Source: JAJPHI01 sp035541875
GTDB taxonomy: Bacteria; Desulfobacterota; Binatia; Binatales; Binataceae
Length of the DNA: 64,000 nt
Reading direction: 5' to 3'
Assembly (NCBI GenBank): GCA_035541875.1
Contig: DATKML010000009.1
Coordinates: 124,001-188,000 of the forward strand
The notes beneath the pieces were generated by a model. The model was given only the letters and a program-made list of their open reading frames with translations, did not search any database and was not told the DNA's origin. How positions within the stretch are numbered: the first letter of the stretch is position 1; each line of letters opens with the position of its first letter. This document shows, piece after piece, positions 8,951-18,175 of the stretch. The translations under genes and the position numbers were made by a program.

Positions 8951-11044
8951 ATGAAGCGAAGGGGAAGACTTTCGCTCCATCGATGGGGCAAGGCTGCGGC
9001 GGCTGCTGCAGTTGGCCTCGTTGTCGGAGCATTGGGAATCCGCAGCGCGGCTGCGGGCGATCTGTCGCTAGAGCCGACAGATACCGTCAATGTGACGAAT
9101 TCATCGTCTAAGCTGCTGCCGCAGTCGCAGGCCGGTGAGTCGAGCTGGCTGAGCGGTTTGCACATGTCGGGCTATGCCAGCCAGACGTTCGGCATGTGGC
9201 AGAACCCGCACAACACGCACGAATGGACGCACAGCTCTAATTCGCTGGCGACCTCGCGCACGTTGTTGCAGGTAGACGAAAACTATCGTCTTAACGAGAA
9301 CAACACGTTCTTCGCGCGTGAGTGGTTCGTTTATGAGCCGCCTTATGCGTTCAACAGCTCGAACAACACCAACAACGCAACGATTAACAACGCGTACCTG
9401 AATCCGTTCTGTAAGACTGCCAGCCCGGGATGCGCCACCGGCCGTGAAAGCGCACCGAGCCTCGGTCATTTCACGAACGATTTCTACAACAACTATCAGG
9501 TGCGCGACGCCTGGTGGGAAAACAAGACTGGTCCGCTCACGACCTTTGTGGGTAACCAGATCGTCGTGTGGGGACAGTCTCTGGCCTTCCGCGTTGGCGA
9601 CGTTATCAACCCGCAGGATCTGACCTGGAACTTCGGCTTCGCGAACCTGGAGCAATCTCGCAACGCGCAGTGGATGATTCATCCGATCCTGAATCTGCCC
9701 GAACTGGGACCCTTCCAGTCGAACTTCCTCGAGGTTATCGTGCTGCCGGGCTTCCAGCCGCAATGGTGGGAGAACGACTTTTTCGACGGTCGTAATTCCG
9801 GGCCGGGCGGCATGATGAAGGACGGTCGCTATGCGACCTATGTGAACCACGGCAATCCGAGCCAGCGGTTCGACATCCACTATGATCACTTCTTCGATCC
9901 GACGATGAACGTCACCACCGGTCCTGGACCGCAGTGGGGGCCCTTCGCGGCGAACTTCACCTCGGGCTACTACGTGAATGGCGATCCAAACCCGAACGCG
10001 GTGCAGGGTTATCTGCATTGCAACAACCCGGGTAACCCGGCTTCGGGCCTGCCGGCTGGAACCACCGTCCTCGGCAACTGCTGGGTATCCGGTAGTCTCG
10101 TCGGCGCACCACTCCAGCACACTGTGTGGGAATGCGGTCTCGATGGCTTCTACTCGAAGACCAATCCGCTCCCGGTAAGTGCGCAGAAAGCTCCTGCAGG
10201 TCCCGGCGGATGTAAGTGGCTCTCGCACAACAACCTGCCTTACGGCGCGTCTGGCGACTACGCTTTCTGGGACTTCGGTCCGTACCACATCCCGGGTATG
10301 CAGCCTCAAAACTGGAACGATGGTGCCCGTCTGCATACGTTGATTGGCGCCACGGAGCTGACCGCTCTTTATTACAACGACAACATGGGCGGTGGTTTCC
10401 CGACGGCACGTTTCGTCGAACCGTACTACACCAACCTTGGCAGCGTCTTCTTTGCTGACCTGCAGGAGTTCGGTGTGACGGCTGACCGTCCGATTCCGGT
10501 GCCGGCCTCGTTGGGTGAATACCTGCCGATCGTCGGACGCGGAGAGATGCTGTACGTTAACCATCAGCCGATGTACGACAACCGCCCGATGGCGTTTAGC
10601 GGTGTCCGCTATTCCGACCACGTAAAGTGGATGACGGCGTTGGATATCGACCAGGCCTACGCACCGTGGCTGACGAGCACGGGCAACCTGACGGCCTTCT
10701 TCGAAGTCTATGATGACATCACCATGGACAACTCGAAGCTGACGCCGGTTACCGCGCTTGATTCGCGTCGTAACGACAAGAACGAAGTGATGGCGCTAGC
10801 TAGCATGGGCACTGGCTGGTTCTGGGAGGATATCGAGCCGACCTGGACGATGATCTACCAGCCCAAGGGCACAACGTTCGCGCTGTTCCCGTCGTTGGTG
10901 CTGAATCCGCCTTGGACGAAGAAGTACTTCGTGAAGTTCCAGGCGATCGAGGTTATGGGCGGCGACATGCTGCACGGCTTGGGTCTCTTCAAAGGCCAGA
11001 GCCTGCTCACGGCGCAGTTCCAGTACAACTTCAACTTGCTGTAA
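8951..11044 (+). CDS. DUF1302-like outer-membrane protein
   Basis: 697-residue exported protein. It has a basic N-terminus, a long hydrophobic alanine-rich core and a likely cleavage after AAA near residue 36. The mature part is rich in aromatic residues and Asn/Gly, contains the segment GNQIVVWGQSLAFR followed by NPQDLTW, and ends QFQYNFNLL, an aromatic C-terminus typical of beta-barrels. These match DUF1302-type outer-membrane proteins, often linked to uptake or export of hydrophobic compounds. The ATG at 8951 is preceded by AGAAGGAGGAG; a TTG three bases earlier is less likely. It is a single-gene unit bounded by a palindromic upstream region and a strong terminator. Confidence 0.85.
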   Translation: MKRRGRLSLHRWGKAAAAAAVGLVVGALGIRSAAAGDLSLEPTDTVNVTNSSSKLLPQSQAGESSWLSGLHMSGYASQTFGMWQNPHNTHEWTHSSNSLATSRTLLQVDENYRLNENNTFFAREWFVYEPPYAFNSSNNTNNATINNAYLNPFCKTASPGCATGRESAPSLGHFTNDFYNNYQVRDAWWENKTGPLTTFVGNQIVVWGQSLAFRVGDVINPQDLTWNFGFANLEQSRNAQWMIHPILNLPELGPFQSNFLEVIVLPGFQPQWWENDFFDGRNSGPGGMMKDGRYATYVNHGNPSQRFDIHYDHFFDPTMNVTTGPGPQWGPFAANFTSGYYVNGDPNPNAVQGYLHCNNPGNPASGLPAGTTVLGNCWVSGSLVGAPLQHTVWECGLDGFYSKTNPLPVSAQKAPAGPGGCKWLSHNNLPYGASGDYAFWDFGPYHIPGMQPQNWNDGARLHTLIGATELTALYYNDNMGGGFPTARFVEPYYTNLGSVFFADLQEFGVTADRPIPVPASLGEYLPIVGRGEMLYVNHQPMYDNRPMAFSGVRYSDHVKWMTALDIDQAYAPWLTSTGNLTAFFEVYDDITMDNSKLTPVTALDSRRNDKNEVMALASMGTGWFWEDIEPTWTMIYQPKGTTFALFPSLVLNPPWTKKYFVKFQAIEVMGGDMLHGLGLFKGQSLLTAQFQYNFNLL

Positions 11045-11055
11045 AGCGCCAAACC

Positions 11056-11090
11056 AAAGCGGCGATGGTGCAATACCATCGCCGCTTTTA
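11056..11090 (+). terminator. Rho-independent terminator of the DUF1302-like gene
   Basis: Perfect stem AGCGGCGATGGT (11058-11069) with ACCATCGCCGCT (11075-11086), loop GCAAT, flanked by A and T runs (AAA before, TTTTA after). It lies 14 bp after the stop codon and could work in both directions. Confidence 0.9.
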
Positions 11091-11572
11091 TTTACCCAAA
11101 AGGTACGGCGACACCTGAGCATTGCACCGATACAAAATTTTGGAAGCAGTTTCTTCTCTAACGTTGCCTGAGCCGCGGCTATCGAAGCCGCACCGCACCG
11201 TCACAGGTTGTCCCAACCTTACCTGTGGAGGCCTTGTGCCCTACACACAAGACCTCCGTAACGGGGCATTTTCTCCTGCCAGCGGAAGGTCAGGGATACT
11301 GGAGCCCGCCGATACCGCGGTCCCAGGCAGCGCAGTCGAGACAACAGCCATATTGGCCGATTAAATCGAGGACGCATCGTATACATTCGCGAATACATGC
11401 CGCAAGCCGTCAGAGAGTAGCTGAAGCGTCTGTCGACGGACCTGATAGAAGAGAAACTGATTCTGCGACGCATCTAATAGTAGTTTCGTGATTGTCAACT
11501 CGATATAATCACTATGACTTTAGTTCGGCGGCGGTTTGAGGGGACAGACAAGCCAGCCACTTAGGCGGGTCA
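11091..11572. other. long intergenic region with a hairpin and a possible gene remnant
   Basis: No intact gene is supported in these 480 bp. A hairpin with one mismatch lies at 11227-11238/11246-11257 (GGAGGCCTTGTG against CACAAGACCTCC). From 11355 to 11420 one plus-strand frame reads GRLNRGRIVYIREYMPQAV before a stop, which recalls the C-terminal signature of SnoaL/NTF2-like proteins and may be a decayed relic. A TATAAT sits at 11504-11509, about 70 bp before the regulator gene, without a convincing -35 box. Confidence 0.4.
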
Positions 11573-12454
11573 TTGGTTGTGTTATCACGAGATGAAGTAC
11601 GACTTCGTGAATTAGGCAATTTCCTCCGAAACAGACGAGCAAGAATAACTCCTGAAGAAGTAGGCCTTGTGGTAGCAGGTCAGCGAAGGACGCCGGGTCT
11701 TCGCCGCGAAGACGTCGCGCTGTTAGCTGGTGTCAGCGCCACATGGTACACATGGCTTGAGCAGGGGCGGGCAGTTAAAGCCTCGACCCAGCTGCTCGAA
11801 AATCTCGCTCGCATTCTCAAATTAAACTCGATTGAGAGGGTTCAGTTGTTTCAACTGGCACTTGGACGGCCACCTGTAGACGCCGGTGCGGCGGGGTGAG
11901 CAGGTCAGCCCGATCATGCTGCGGTTGCTCGATCGAATTGACGCCCGGCAACGATTGTGGGCAAGCGCTGGGATATTCTCGCGTCGAATCACATCTATAC
12001 GGCATCGGTTTTCGATTTCGAAAGCGTTCCGCAACCCGAACGGAATATGCTGTGGTTTTTCTTCGCAAATGCCGTATCTCGCAACCTCAGGCAGTGGGAA
12101 CATTACGCCCATGAAGTGCTGGCGCGGTTTCGCGTCGACTTCGGACGGCATGCCGGCGATCCCGATTTCGTCGAACTGGTCGAACGGCTCGAACGCATGA
12201 GCCCGGAGTTTGCGGAATGGTGGCCGCGACAGGACCTGCGTCCTCTGGTCGAAGGAAAGTATGTCTGGAATCACCCGCAGGCCGGACTGATAACTGGAAC
12301 ACATATCACGCTAGCCTTTGGTGAGAACCCGGATCTGCGGCTGATCACGATCGTGCCGGAAGCCGAATCGCTCACGAAACTTCAGCTGATCGCCGATCAG
12401 GCCGCGCCCTCGATGCCGAAATTGACGGCCGTCAAAAAAGCTGCACGTCGTTAG
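11573..12454 (+). pseudogene. MmyB-like helix-turn-helix regulator with two compensating frameshifts
   Basis: The N-terminal half is an XRE-type HTH (LRRARITPEEVGL to WYTWLEQGR). The C-terminal half is the MmyB-like ligand-binding domain (RWDILASN, NMLWFFFAN, SPEFAEWW). The frame breaks at GGGG 11893-11896 and is restored at CCC 11944-11946. Removing one G and adding one C gives a continuous protein of about 290 residues in which the linker reads GEQVSPIMLRLLDRIDAPA, as expected for the family. The start is TTG 11573 or GTG 11579. As read, the gene makes only the 108-residue HTH part. These regulators usually control a neighbouring oxidoreductase gene. Confidence 0.8.
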
Positions 12455-12512
12455 CTTTGACGGTGTCACGGCTTGCCGCTAGGTTGTTGAAAACCAACGC
12501 TGGAGGCGGGTC

Positions 12513-13355
12513 ATGGCACAGATGAAAGCGCTCCTTAAGGGTTTGATTTTCCCGGAAGGGCCGCGATGGCACGACGGTAAACTTTGGTTTTCCGACATGC
12601 ACGCGCTCAAGGTTAAGACGGTCGATCTCAACGGCCGCGCAGAGGATATCGCTGAGGTCACCACCTGGCCTTCGGGCCTGGGCTGGCTTCCGGACGGGCG
12701 TCTGCTGATCGTCTCGATGACCGATCGGAAGTTGCTACGACTCGAGAATGGGCAACTCAAAACCCACGCTGATATCAGCAAGCTGGCTTCTTTCCATTGC
12801 AACGACATGGTCGTCGACGGCAAGGGACGTGCTTACGTCGGGAACTTCGGCTACGACTTGCTCTCCAATGCTCCGCAAAAAACTGCGGAACTGGTTCTCG
12901 TAAATCCGGATGGCTCAGCCCGCGTCGTCGCCGATGGGCTCGACTTTCCTAACGGGACCGTTATCACCGCCGATGGCCAGACGCTGATCGTCGGTGAGTC
13001 GATGGGCCATCGGCTAACCGCCTTCAATGTCGCCGATGATGGTTCGCTGAGTAACCGGAGGGTCTTCGCTGAGCTAGGTGAAGGCGTGCCTGACGGTATC
13101 GCGCTCGACGCGGAAAATGCGGTCTGGGTAGCATCGCCGCTCAACAAAGAGTTGATCCGCGTGAAAGAAGGAAGCGTCGTAACGGATCGGATAAAGTGCG
13201 ACTCAATGCCGATTGCCTGCGCGCTTGGCGGCCCCTCGCGCAAGACGCTCTTCGTATTGTTCTCCGACAGTATCCATCCTGAGGAATGCCGCGCGACCAA
13301 GGCCGCGCGGATCGACACGATGGAAGTTCCTGTCGGCGGCGTCGGCTGGCCCTAA
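12513..13355 (+). CDS. SMP-30/gluconolactonase/LRE family protein
   Basis: 280-residue six-bladed beta-propeller lactonase-like protein. Conserved family segments include FPEGPRW near residue 12 (the metal-binding Glu), the HCNDMVVDGKGRAYVGNFG motif around 92-110 (Asn and Asp metal ligands), and FPNGTVITADG. It probably hydrolyses a sugar or aromatic lactone using a divalent metal. GGAGGCGGG lies before the ATG. It is followed 122 bp later by a CaiB gene on the same strand. Confidence 0.88.
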   Translation: MAQMKALLKGLIFPEGPRWHDGKLWFSDMHALKVKTVDLNGRAEDIAEVTTWPSGLGWLPDGRLLIVSMTDRKLLRLENGQLKTHADISKLASFHCNDMVVDGKGRAYVGNFGYDLLSNAPQKTAELVLVNPDGSARVVADGLDFPNGTVITADGQTLIVGESMGHRLTAFNVADDGSLSNRRVFAELGEGVPDGIALDAENAVWVASPLNKELIRVKEGSVVTDRIKCDSMPIACALGGPSRKTLFVLFSDSIHPEECRATKAARIDTMEVPVGGVGWP

Positions 13356-13477
13356 ACCGGCAAGAATCTTCTCACCGAGCAGGGGGCACGACCGCGTTCT
13401 TATCGCGATCATTTGCCCCTGCTCAGTAAACCATCTAAACATCAATTAGCGATTACTTTCGCGCAGGAGTCATCGAA

Positions 13478-14680
13478 ATGGCTGGCGCACCGCCGCTCAC
13501 TGGTATCAAGGTTCTCGATCTCACCAAGCTCGCTCCCGGTCCGCATTGCACGATGATCCTCGGTGATCTCGGGGCCGATATTATTCGCGTCGACGAACCC
13601 GGCGCACCGACAGGACGCCGCGCCCAACAGGCAGGTGGAGGTGACGTGAAAGCTCCTCGTCCCAGCTCCTCGCCGACGAATGCGCTGGCCCGTAACAAGC
13701 GATCGATTGGGCTGAACCTGAAGAGCGCTCCGGGCAAAGAGATCTACGCGCGGCTGGCGCAGCGTTCAGACATTATCGTTGAAGAGTTCCGACCCGGTGT
13801 CGCCAAGCGGCTGGGAATAGATTACGACACGCTGAAAATCCGCAATCCGCGCCTTATCTACTGCGCCGTCACCGGATTCGGCCAGACTGGACCGTTCAAG
13901 GATTACGTCGGGCATGATCTGAATTATGTGGCGACCTCTGGTGCCCTATCGCTGATGGGGCCTCCTGACGGTTTGCCCGCGATTCCATGGAACTGGCTGG
14001 CTGACTATGCCGGCGGCGGGATGCATGCGGCGATCGGCATTCTGGCGGCGCTCGTGGCGCGTAATCAGACGGGTCGAGGCCAGTACGTTGATATCGCGAT
14101 GCTGGATGGCGTGATGCTCCTCCTCGCACAGGCGCTGTCCGCGCATTTCACCAGCGGGCGGGTGCCGCGACGCGGAACCACTCCGATGGACGGAGCAGCT
14201 CCACATTACAATCGCTATGTGACCAAGGACGGCAAGATCATCACGATCGCTTCGATGGAGCCCTGGTTTTACGCCAATCTGTGCCGCGCAATGAACTGCG
14301 AGGAATTCATGGCGGATCAGAACAACAAGGAGAGGTGGCCTGAGATTCATAAGCGCTTCACCGAGTTGTTCGCGACTCGGACTCGCGATGAGTGGTTCGA
14401 CCATCTGAGCAAGTCTGATATCTGCGTCGGCAAGATGCTCACTCTCGATGAGTTGGCGGACGACCCGCAGATCAGGGCGCGCAACATGATCGTCGAGGTC
14501 GAGACACCAACGGGCGAGAAGGTAAAGCAGGTCGGTATCTCGATGAAGCTCTCGGAGACGCCGGGATCGATCCGATCGGTCGCGCCTGCTCTTGGTCAGC
14601 ATACGGATGGCGTGCTCGCAGACCTCGGCTACACGCCGGAGCAGGTCGAGCGTTGGCGCGCCGACGGGGCGATTCGTTAG
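13478..14680 (+). CDS. CaiB/BaiF family CoA-transferase (alpha-methylacyl-CoA racemase-like)
   Basis: 400-residue class III CoA-transferase family member. The N-terminus LTGIKVLDLTKLAPGPHC with LGADIIRVDEPG, and the motif FGQTGPF, resemble the alpha-methylacyl-CoA racemase branch. A catalytic Asp candidate lies in NWLADYAGGGMHAA. It ends with the usual ALGQHTDGVLADLGYT. CAGGAG is placed before the ATG. It may racemise or activate branched acyl-CoAs. It is distinct from the coupled pair at 6.2-8.7 kb. Confidence 0.9.
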   Translation: MAGAPPLTGIKVLDLTKLAPGPHCTMILGDLGADIIRVDEPGAPTGRRAQQAGGGDVKAPRPSSSPTNALARNKRSIGLNLKSAPGKEIYARLAQRSDIIVEEFRPGVAKRLGIDYDTLKIRNPRLIYCAVTGFGQTGPFKDYVGHDLNYVATSGALSLMGPPDGLPAIPWNWLADYAGGGMHAAIGILAALVARNQTGRGQYVDIAMLDGVMLLLAQALSAHFTSGRVPRRGTTPMDGAAPHYNRYVTKDGKIITIASMEPWFYANLCRAMNCEEFMADQNNKERWPEIHKRFTELFATRTRDEWFDHLSKSDICVGKMLTLDELADDPQIRARNMIVEVETPTGEKVKQVGISMKLSETPGSIRSVAPALGQHTDGVLADLGYTPEQVERWRADGAIR

Positions 14681-15035
14681 TCCTCGTGGGCGAGAGCTTT
14701 GAAGGCGGAGCAACCTAGCGACGAATTGCTTCAAAACCACGTATGACTTCGAGACAGTGGTGGGAAATCAGATATCTGATTCTGCATCCGCTGACATTCG
14801 TTTCACTATGCTTCTTGATGAGAAGTTGCCTGGTTAGCAGATCGCGAAAACCTCAGAGCTATGACGGGCAGTCGCAGTCGATTAGCGCTTCAACCGGTGA
14901 TGAGCCGCCGATGCCCTGCTACTGGCCCTCGAACACCCTTTGGTATACGAGCCCGTCGACTTGGACTGCCGATTTGCTGTTTGATTCCTTTAAGGAAAAC
15001 GAGCAGAAGGGCGATGCGCTCGAGTAGGGAAAACC
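14681..15035. other. intergenic region, no convincing gene
   Basis: 355 bp between the CaiB gene and the aminotransferase. A 94-codon frame (14743-15027) exists, but the product shows no family resemblance, low-complexity composition and no good ribosome site. I see no clear terminator or promoter here. Confidence 0.4.
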
Positions 15036-16364
15036 ATGCCGAAGGAACCCACGATGTTCATGAAGTCACCTTACGACCCGCTGATGATCACGCGGGCGGA
15101 AGGGCCCTGGCTCTACACTAACGACGGGCGCAAGATCCTCGATGGAGCTGCGGGAGCTGTCGTCGTAAATATCGGCCAGGGACGCGAGGAGATCGCGCGC
15201 GTCGCCGCCGAGTCGGTCGCGAGTGTTAACTACGTCCTGCCGATCTGGTCACACGACTCGCGTGAGCGACTGACGCAACGGCTCAAGAAATGGACGCCGC
15301 CGGGACTCGACCGCTATTTCTTCACCAGCGGCGGTTCCGAAGCGATCGAGATGGCGATCAAGTTCGCCCTGATGCATCACAGGACCCACGGTCGCCCGGG
15401 GAAAAAGAAGATCATCTCGCGCTGGCTTTCGTACCATGGGAATACGCTGGGAGCGCTCTCGGTCGGTGGCAATCGCGTGCGACGGGCGGACTACGAACAC
15501 GTGCTGTTCGATTGGCCGCATATTGATCCGCCGTACTGCTATCGATGCGCGTGGAAGAAGAGCTATCCCGGATGCGGAATCGATTGCGCGCTGGCACTCG
15601 AACAGGAGGTCGCCAAGCACGGTGCGGATACGATTGCGGCCTTCGTCGCCGAACCGATGATGGGTGCGACGGGTGGTGCGGTTCCTCCTGTAAAGGAATA
15701 TTGGCCGACGATCGCGGAGATCTGTCGACGCAACAATATCCTGCTCATCTGCGATGAGGTGATGACCGGTTTCGGCCGGACGGGCAAGCGCTTCGCCGTT
15801 GAGCATTGGAATCTGAAGCCCGACCTGATCGTAGCGGCCAAGGGCCTCACCGGCGGTTACGCCCCGATGGGTATGATCGCGGTCGACGGCAGGTTAGTCG
15901 ATGAGCTGGAAAAGCTGCGCGCCGATTTCATGTTCTTCACCTTCACGGCCCATCCACTGGCCTGCGCAATCGCCGACAAGGTGCTCGAAATCATGGAGCG
16001 GGAGCATCTGGTGGAGCATTCGGCGGAGATGGGCGCGAAACTCGGCGCTCAGCTCAAAGAAGAGTTGTCGGGTCATCCGATGGTAGGGGATATTCGCGGG
16101 GCCGGCCTTTTCTGGGGCGTCGAGCTGGTGCGGGACAAGGCTTCGCGGACCCCATTTGCTCCAGAGCTGAAGGTAACGAGTCGTGTTGTGGCCGCCGCGC
16201 TCAAGAACAACCTGTTCGTCTATCCGTCAGTCGGGATGGCGGGTCCGGTCCTGGGCGGTGACGCGGTGATGGCCACGCCGCCGCTGATCGTCGGCGAAGC
16301 TGAAATTGATTTCCTGGTAAAACATCTGCGAACTGCGCTCGACGAGGTTAACTCGGGGCTTTGA
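15036..16364 (+). CDS. class III pyridoxal-phosphate aminotransferase
   Basis: 442-residue fold-type I aminotransferase of subgroup III. Features are YFFTSGGSEAIEMAIK (phosphate-binding loop), SYHGNTLGALSVGG, the Asp in LLICDEVMTGFGRTGK, and the PLP Lys in VAAKGLTGGYAPMG. An extra Cys-rich insertion (YCYRCAWKKSYPGCGIDC) is seen in some taurine:pyruvate-like and omega-aminotransferases. The amino donor is unknown. It is followed immediately by the BON-domain gene. A second possible start is the ATG at 15054. Confidence 0.92.
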   Translation: MPKEPTMFMKSPYDPLMITRAEGPWLYTNDGRKILDGAAGAVVVNIGQGREEIARVAAESVASVNYVLPIWSHDSRERLTQRLKKWTPPGLDRYFFTSGGSEAIEMAIKFALMHHRTHGRPGKKKIISRWLSYHGNTLGALSVGGNRVRRADYEHVLFDWPHIDPPYCYRCAWKKSYPGCGIDCALALEQEVAKHGADTIAAFVAEPMMGATGGAVPPVKEYWPTIAEICRRNNILLICDEVMTGFGRTGKRFAVEHWNLKPDLIVAAKGLTGGYAPMGMIAVDGRLVDELEKLRADFMFFTFTAHPLACAIADKVLEIMEREHLVEHSAEMGAKLGAQLKEELSGHPMVGDIRGAGLFWGVELVRDKASRTPFAPELKVTSRVVAAALKNNLFVYPSVGMAGPVLGGDAVMATPPLIVGEAEIDFLVKHLRTALDEVNSGL

Positions 16365-16393
16365 TGCATCGCAAAAAGCGGAAAGGATTCGGA

Positions 16394-16786
16394 ATGTTTA
16401 AGCGAGAACTGGTTCTAACTGCAAGCGGTATTTTTGCTGCCTTTCTATGGATTAGTGCAGCGCACGCCCAGTCGGCAAGCTCATCCTTTCATAAAGCAGG
16501 GGAAGAGACCGAGAGCGCTGGTTCAAGTGCGGGACACGCTATCGCCAATGCCTTTCACGGCACCGTCACGGCGTCGGAAGACACTGCGATTACGGCGAAA
16601 GTCAAAACCCGGCTGCATGACAATGATGTGACCAAGGGAAAAGATATCCACGTGACCACCGTTGCTGGTGTAGTGACACTTCGTGGAACCGTAAGTTCCG
16701 AGGCGATTTCATCCGAGGCGGCGAAGATTACCGAATCGACGGGTGGCGTAAAAGAGGTGAAGAATCGACTTAAAGTCAGGTCGTAG
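16394..16786 (+). CDS. BON domain-containing periplasmic protein
   Basis: 130-residue exported protein. It has a signal peptide (MFKRELVLTASGIFAAF, likely cleaved after AHA), then a low-complexity linker, then one BON domain (about 65-130) with VKTRLHDNDVTKG, VTTVAGVVTLRGTV and GVKEVKNRLKV. BON domains bind phospholipid membranes and act in envelope stress (OsmY-like). The frame is open from 16361, but the ATG at 16394 gives a proper signal peptide and has GGATTCGG upstream. Confidence 0.88.
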   Translation: MFKRELVLTASGIFAAFLWISAAHAQSASSSFHKAGEETESAGSSAGHAIANAFHGTVTASEDTAITAKVKTRLHDNDVTKGKDIHVTTVAGVVTLRGTVSSEAISSEAAKITESTGGVKEVKNRLKVRS

Positions 16787-16934
16787 GCAATAGGCCCGGC
16801 GGGTAAACAGGGAGGTCAGTGAAGCTCCTTGCTTGATTCAACACACAAGCCCAGATAAGCGATAAGCGTCGATGCTCTGAACATAATTTCATCAGCGCCA
16901 TCGAATAACCTAAACCAGAGCTTGCAGAGCTGAG

Positions 16935-18174
16935 ATGGAACGAAAGCGAAACCTGATCCTGAAGATTGCTTTGGCCGCCGCACTAGCGTTTTCATCAACG
17001 CAGGGTGTATTCGCACAGGAGTCGACGGCTGCAAAGGTCAAATGTGTGCCTCATCTTCCCAGCTCCGGCGATGTGCTCGTTACCGGGGGAGAGGACGGGA
17101 ATTTTAATGAAAGCGCACAGACGGAATTTTTTCAATGTCTCGAGTCAGCAGTGGCTTACCGGATGTCCGACGAAGGTCGCTCATGACGAAGCCGAAATGA
17201 TGCTGTGGTCTTCAGCCAAGGGGGCGAAACTGATTGAACTTGCTGGAGAATCGTCCCAGAAGACCAAGCTCGACGATCATATTATCGTCAAAAATGCCGA
17301 GGTTTACGATCCCGTGAGCGGGCTTTTCAAGAAGGGTCCCTCAGTGCCAATCGGGCTCGAAGACTTTGCCGCGACTGCGTTGCTCGACGGCTCGATTATG
17401 GTTGTTGGTGGGGTCACTGGAAGCGATATCGAGGCGCCGGTTCAGACCGCCGCGATTCTGGGTGCGAGCTCATGGAAAAAGGTTAAGGCAAAAATGACCA
17501 TCCCGCGCGCTGCACCATGCGCAGCGACGATTGCCGCCGGCGAAAGTAAGGGCAAGGTATTGATCGTTGGAGGTACCGATACCAGCGAAGACACGCCGAT
17601 GCTGGCGACCGCCGAGATTTACGATCCCACCGTCAAGACTTTTACGTTAACGTCACAAGGTCTTAGCGTCGCGCGGTCCTATGCCGTCTGTACGGCTCTT
17701 CCTGATGGGAAAGTGCTCGTAACGGGTGGGATCGACAACAGTGGAAATGGGATTAGCACCGCCGAGATCTACGATCCGGCCACGGATAGCTTTACCGTGA
17801 CGGCGGGAAGTATGAACGTCGGTCGGGTGGATCATACGGCGACGCTGCTTCCAGACGGAACCGTTCTGGTTGCGGGTGGGGAGACGAGCTACACGGGTTC
17901 TTCGATCTCTCTCAACAGCGCCGAAATCTACGATCCATCAACCGGGAAATTCACTCTTACTGTAAATATGAACGACCTGCGCGATGACAGTACGGCCACG
18001 TTAATTGCCCATTCCGGGACCAGTTTGGACGGTCAAGTTCTCATCGCCGGCGGATTTACCGGCGTAGGGGTGACCGTTACGGCCGAACTGTATGATCCGG
18101 TGGCGAAGACCTTCACCTTGACCAGTAACATGAACTTCGCACATGGCTTGGCCAACGCCGGTCTGATCCCGTAA
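16935..18174 (+). pseudogene. kelch-repeat secreted protein with one frameshift
   Basis: Exported kelch/galactose-oxidase-like beta-propeller protein of about 412 residues once the frame is repaired. The N-terminal frame (from ATG 16935) has a signal peptide ending near FAQ and the first blade motif GDVLVTGG. The rest, from about 17130, is in the next frame and contains repeated blades of the type VLVTGG...TAEIYDP...SFT. The junction is a run of six T at 17127-17132; five T would give QTEFFNVSSQQWLTG, a normal blade. It is one of three kelch proteins in the window (others at 20455 and 49909). Function unknown; probably extracytoplasmic binding or adhesion. Confidence 0.85.
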
Positions 18175-18175
18175 C

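Noticed and set aside
9101..10621. 506-codon minus-strand frame opposite the DUF1302-like gene
   Set aside because: Protein is Arg/Val-rich and low in family-like motifs; it is the antisense shadow of a well-supported outer-membrane protein.
11897..11899. TGA in the MmyB gene as a possible selenocysteine codon
   Set aside because: The restored family sequence passes through the other frame here, so the TGA is a frameshift artefact; no hairpin with a GGU loop follows.
14743..15027. 94-codon frame between CaiB and aminotransferase genes
   Set aside because: No recognisable family, poor ribosome site, biased composition.
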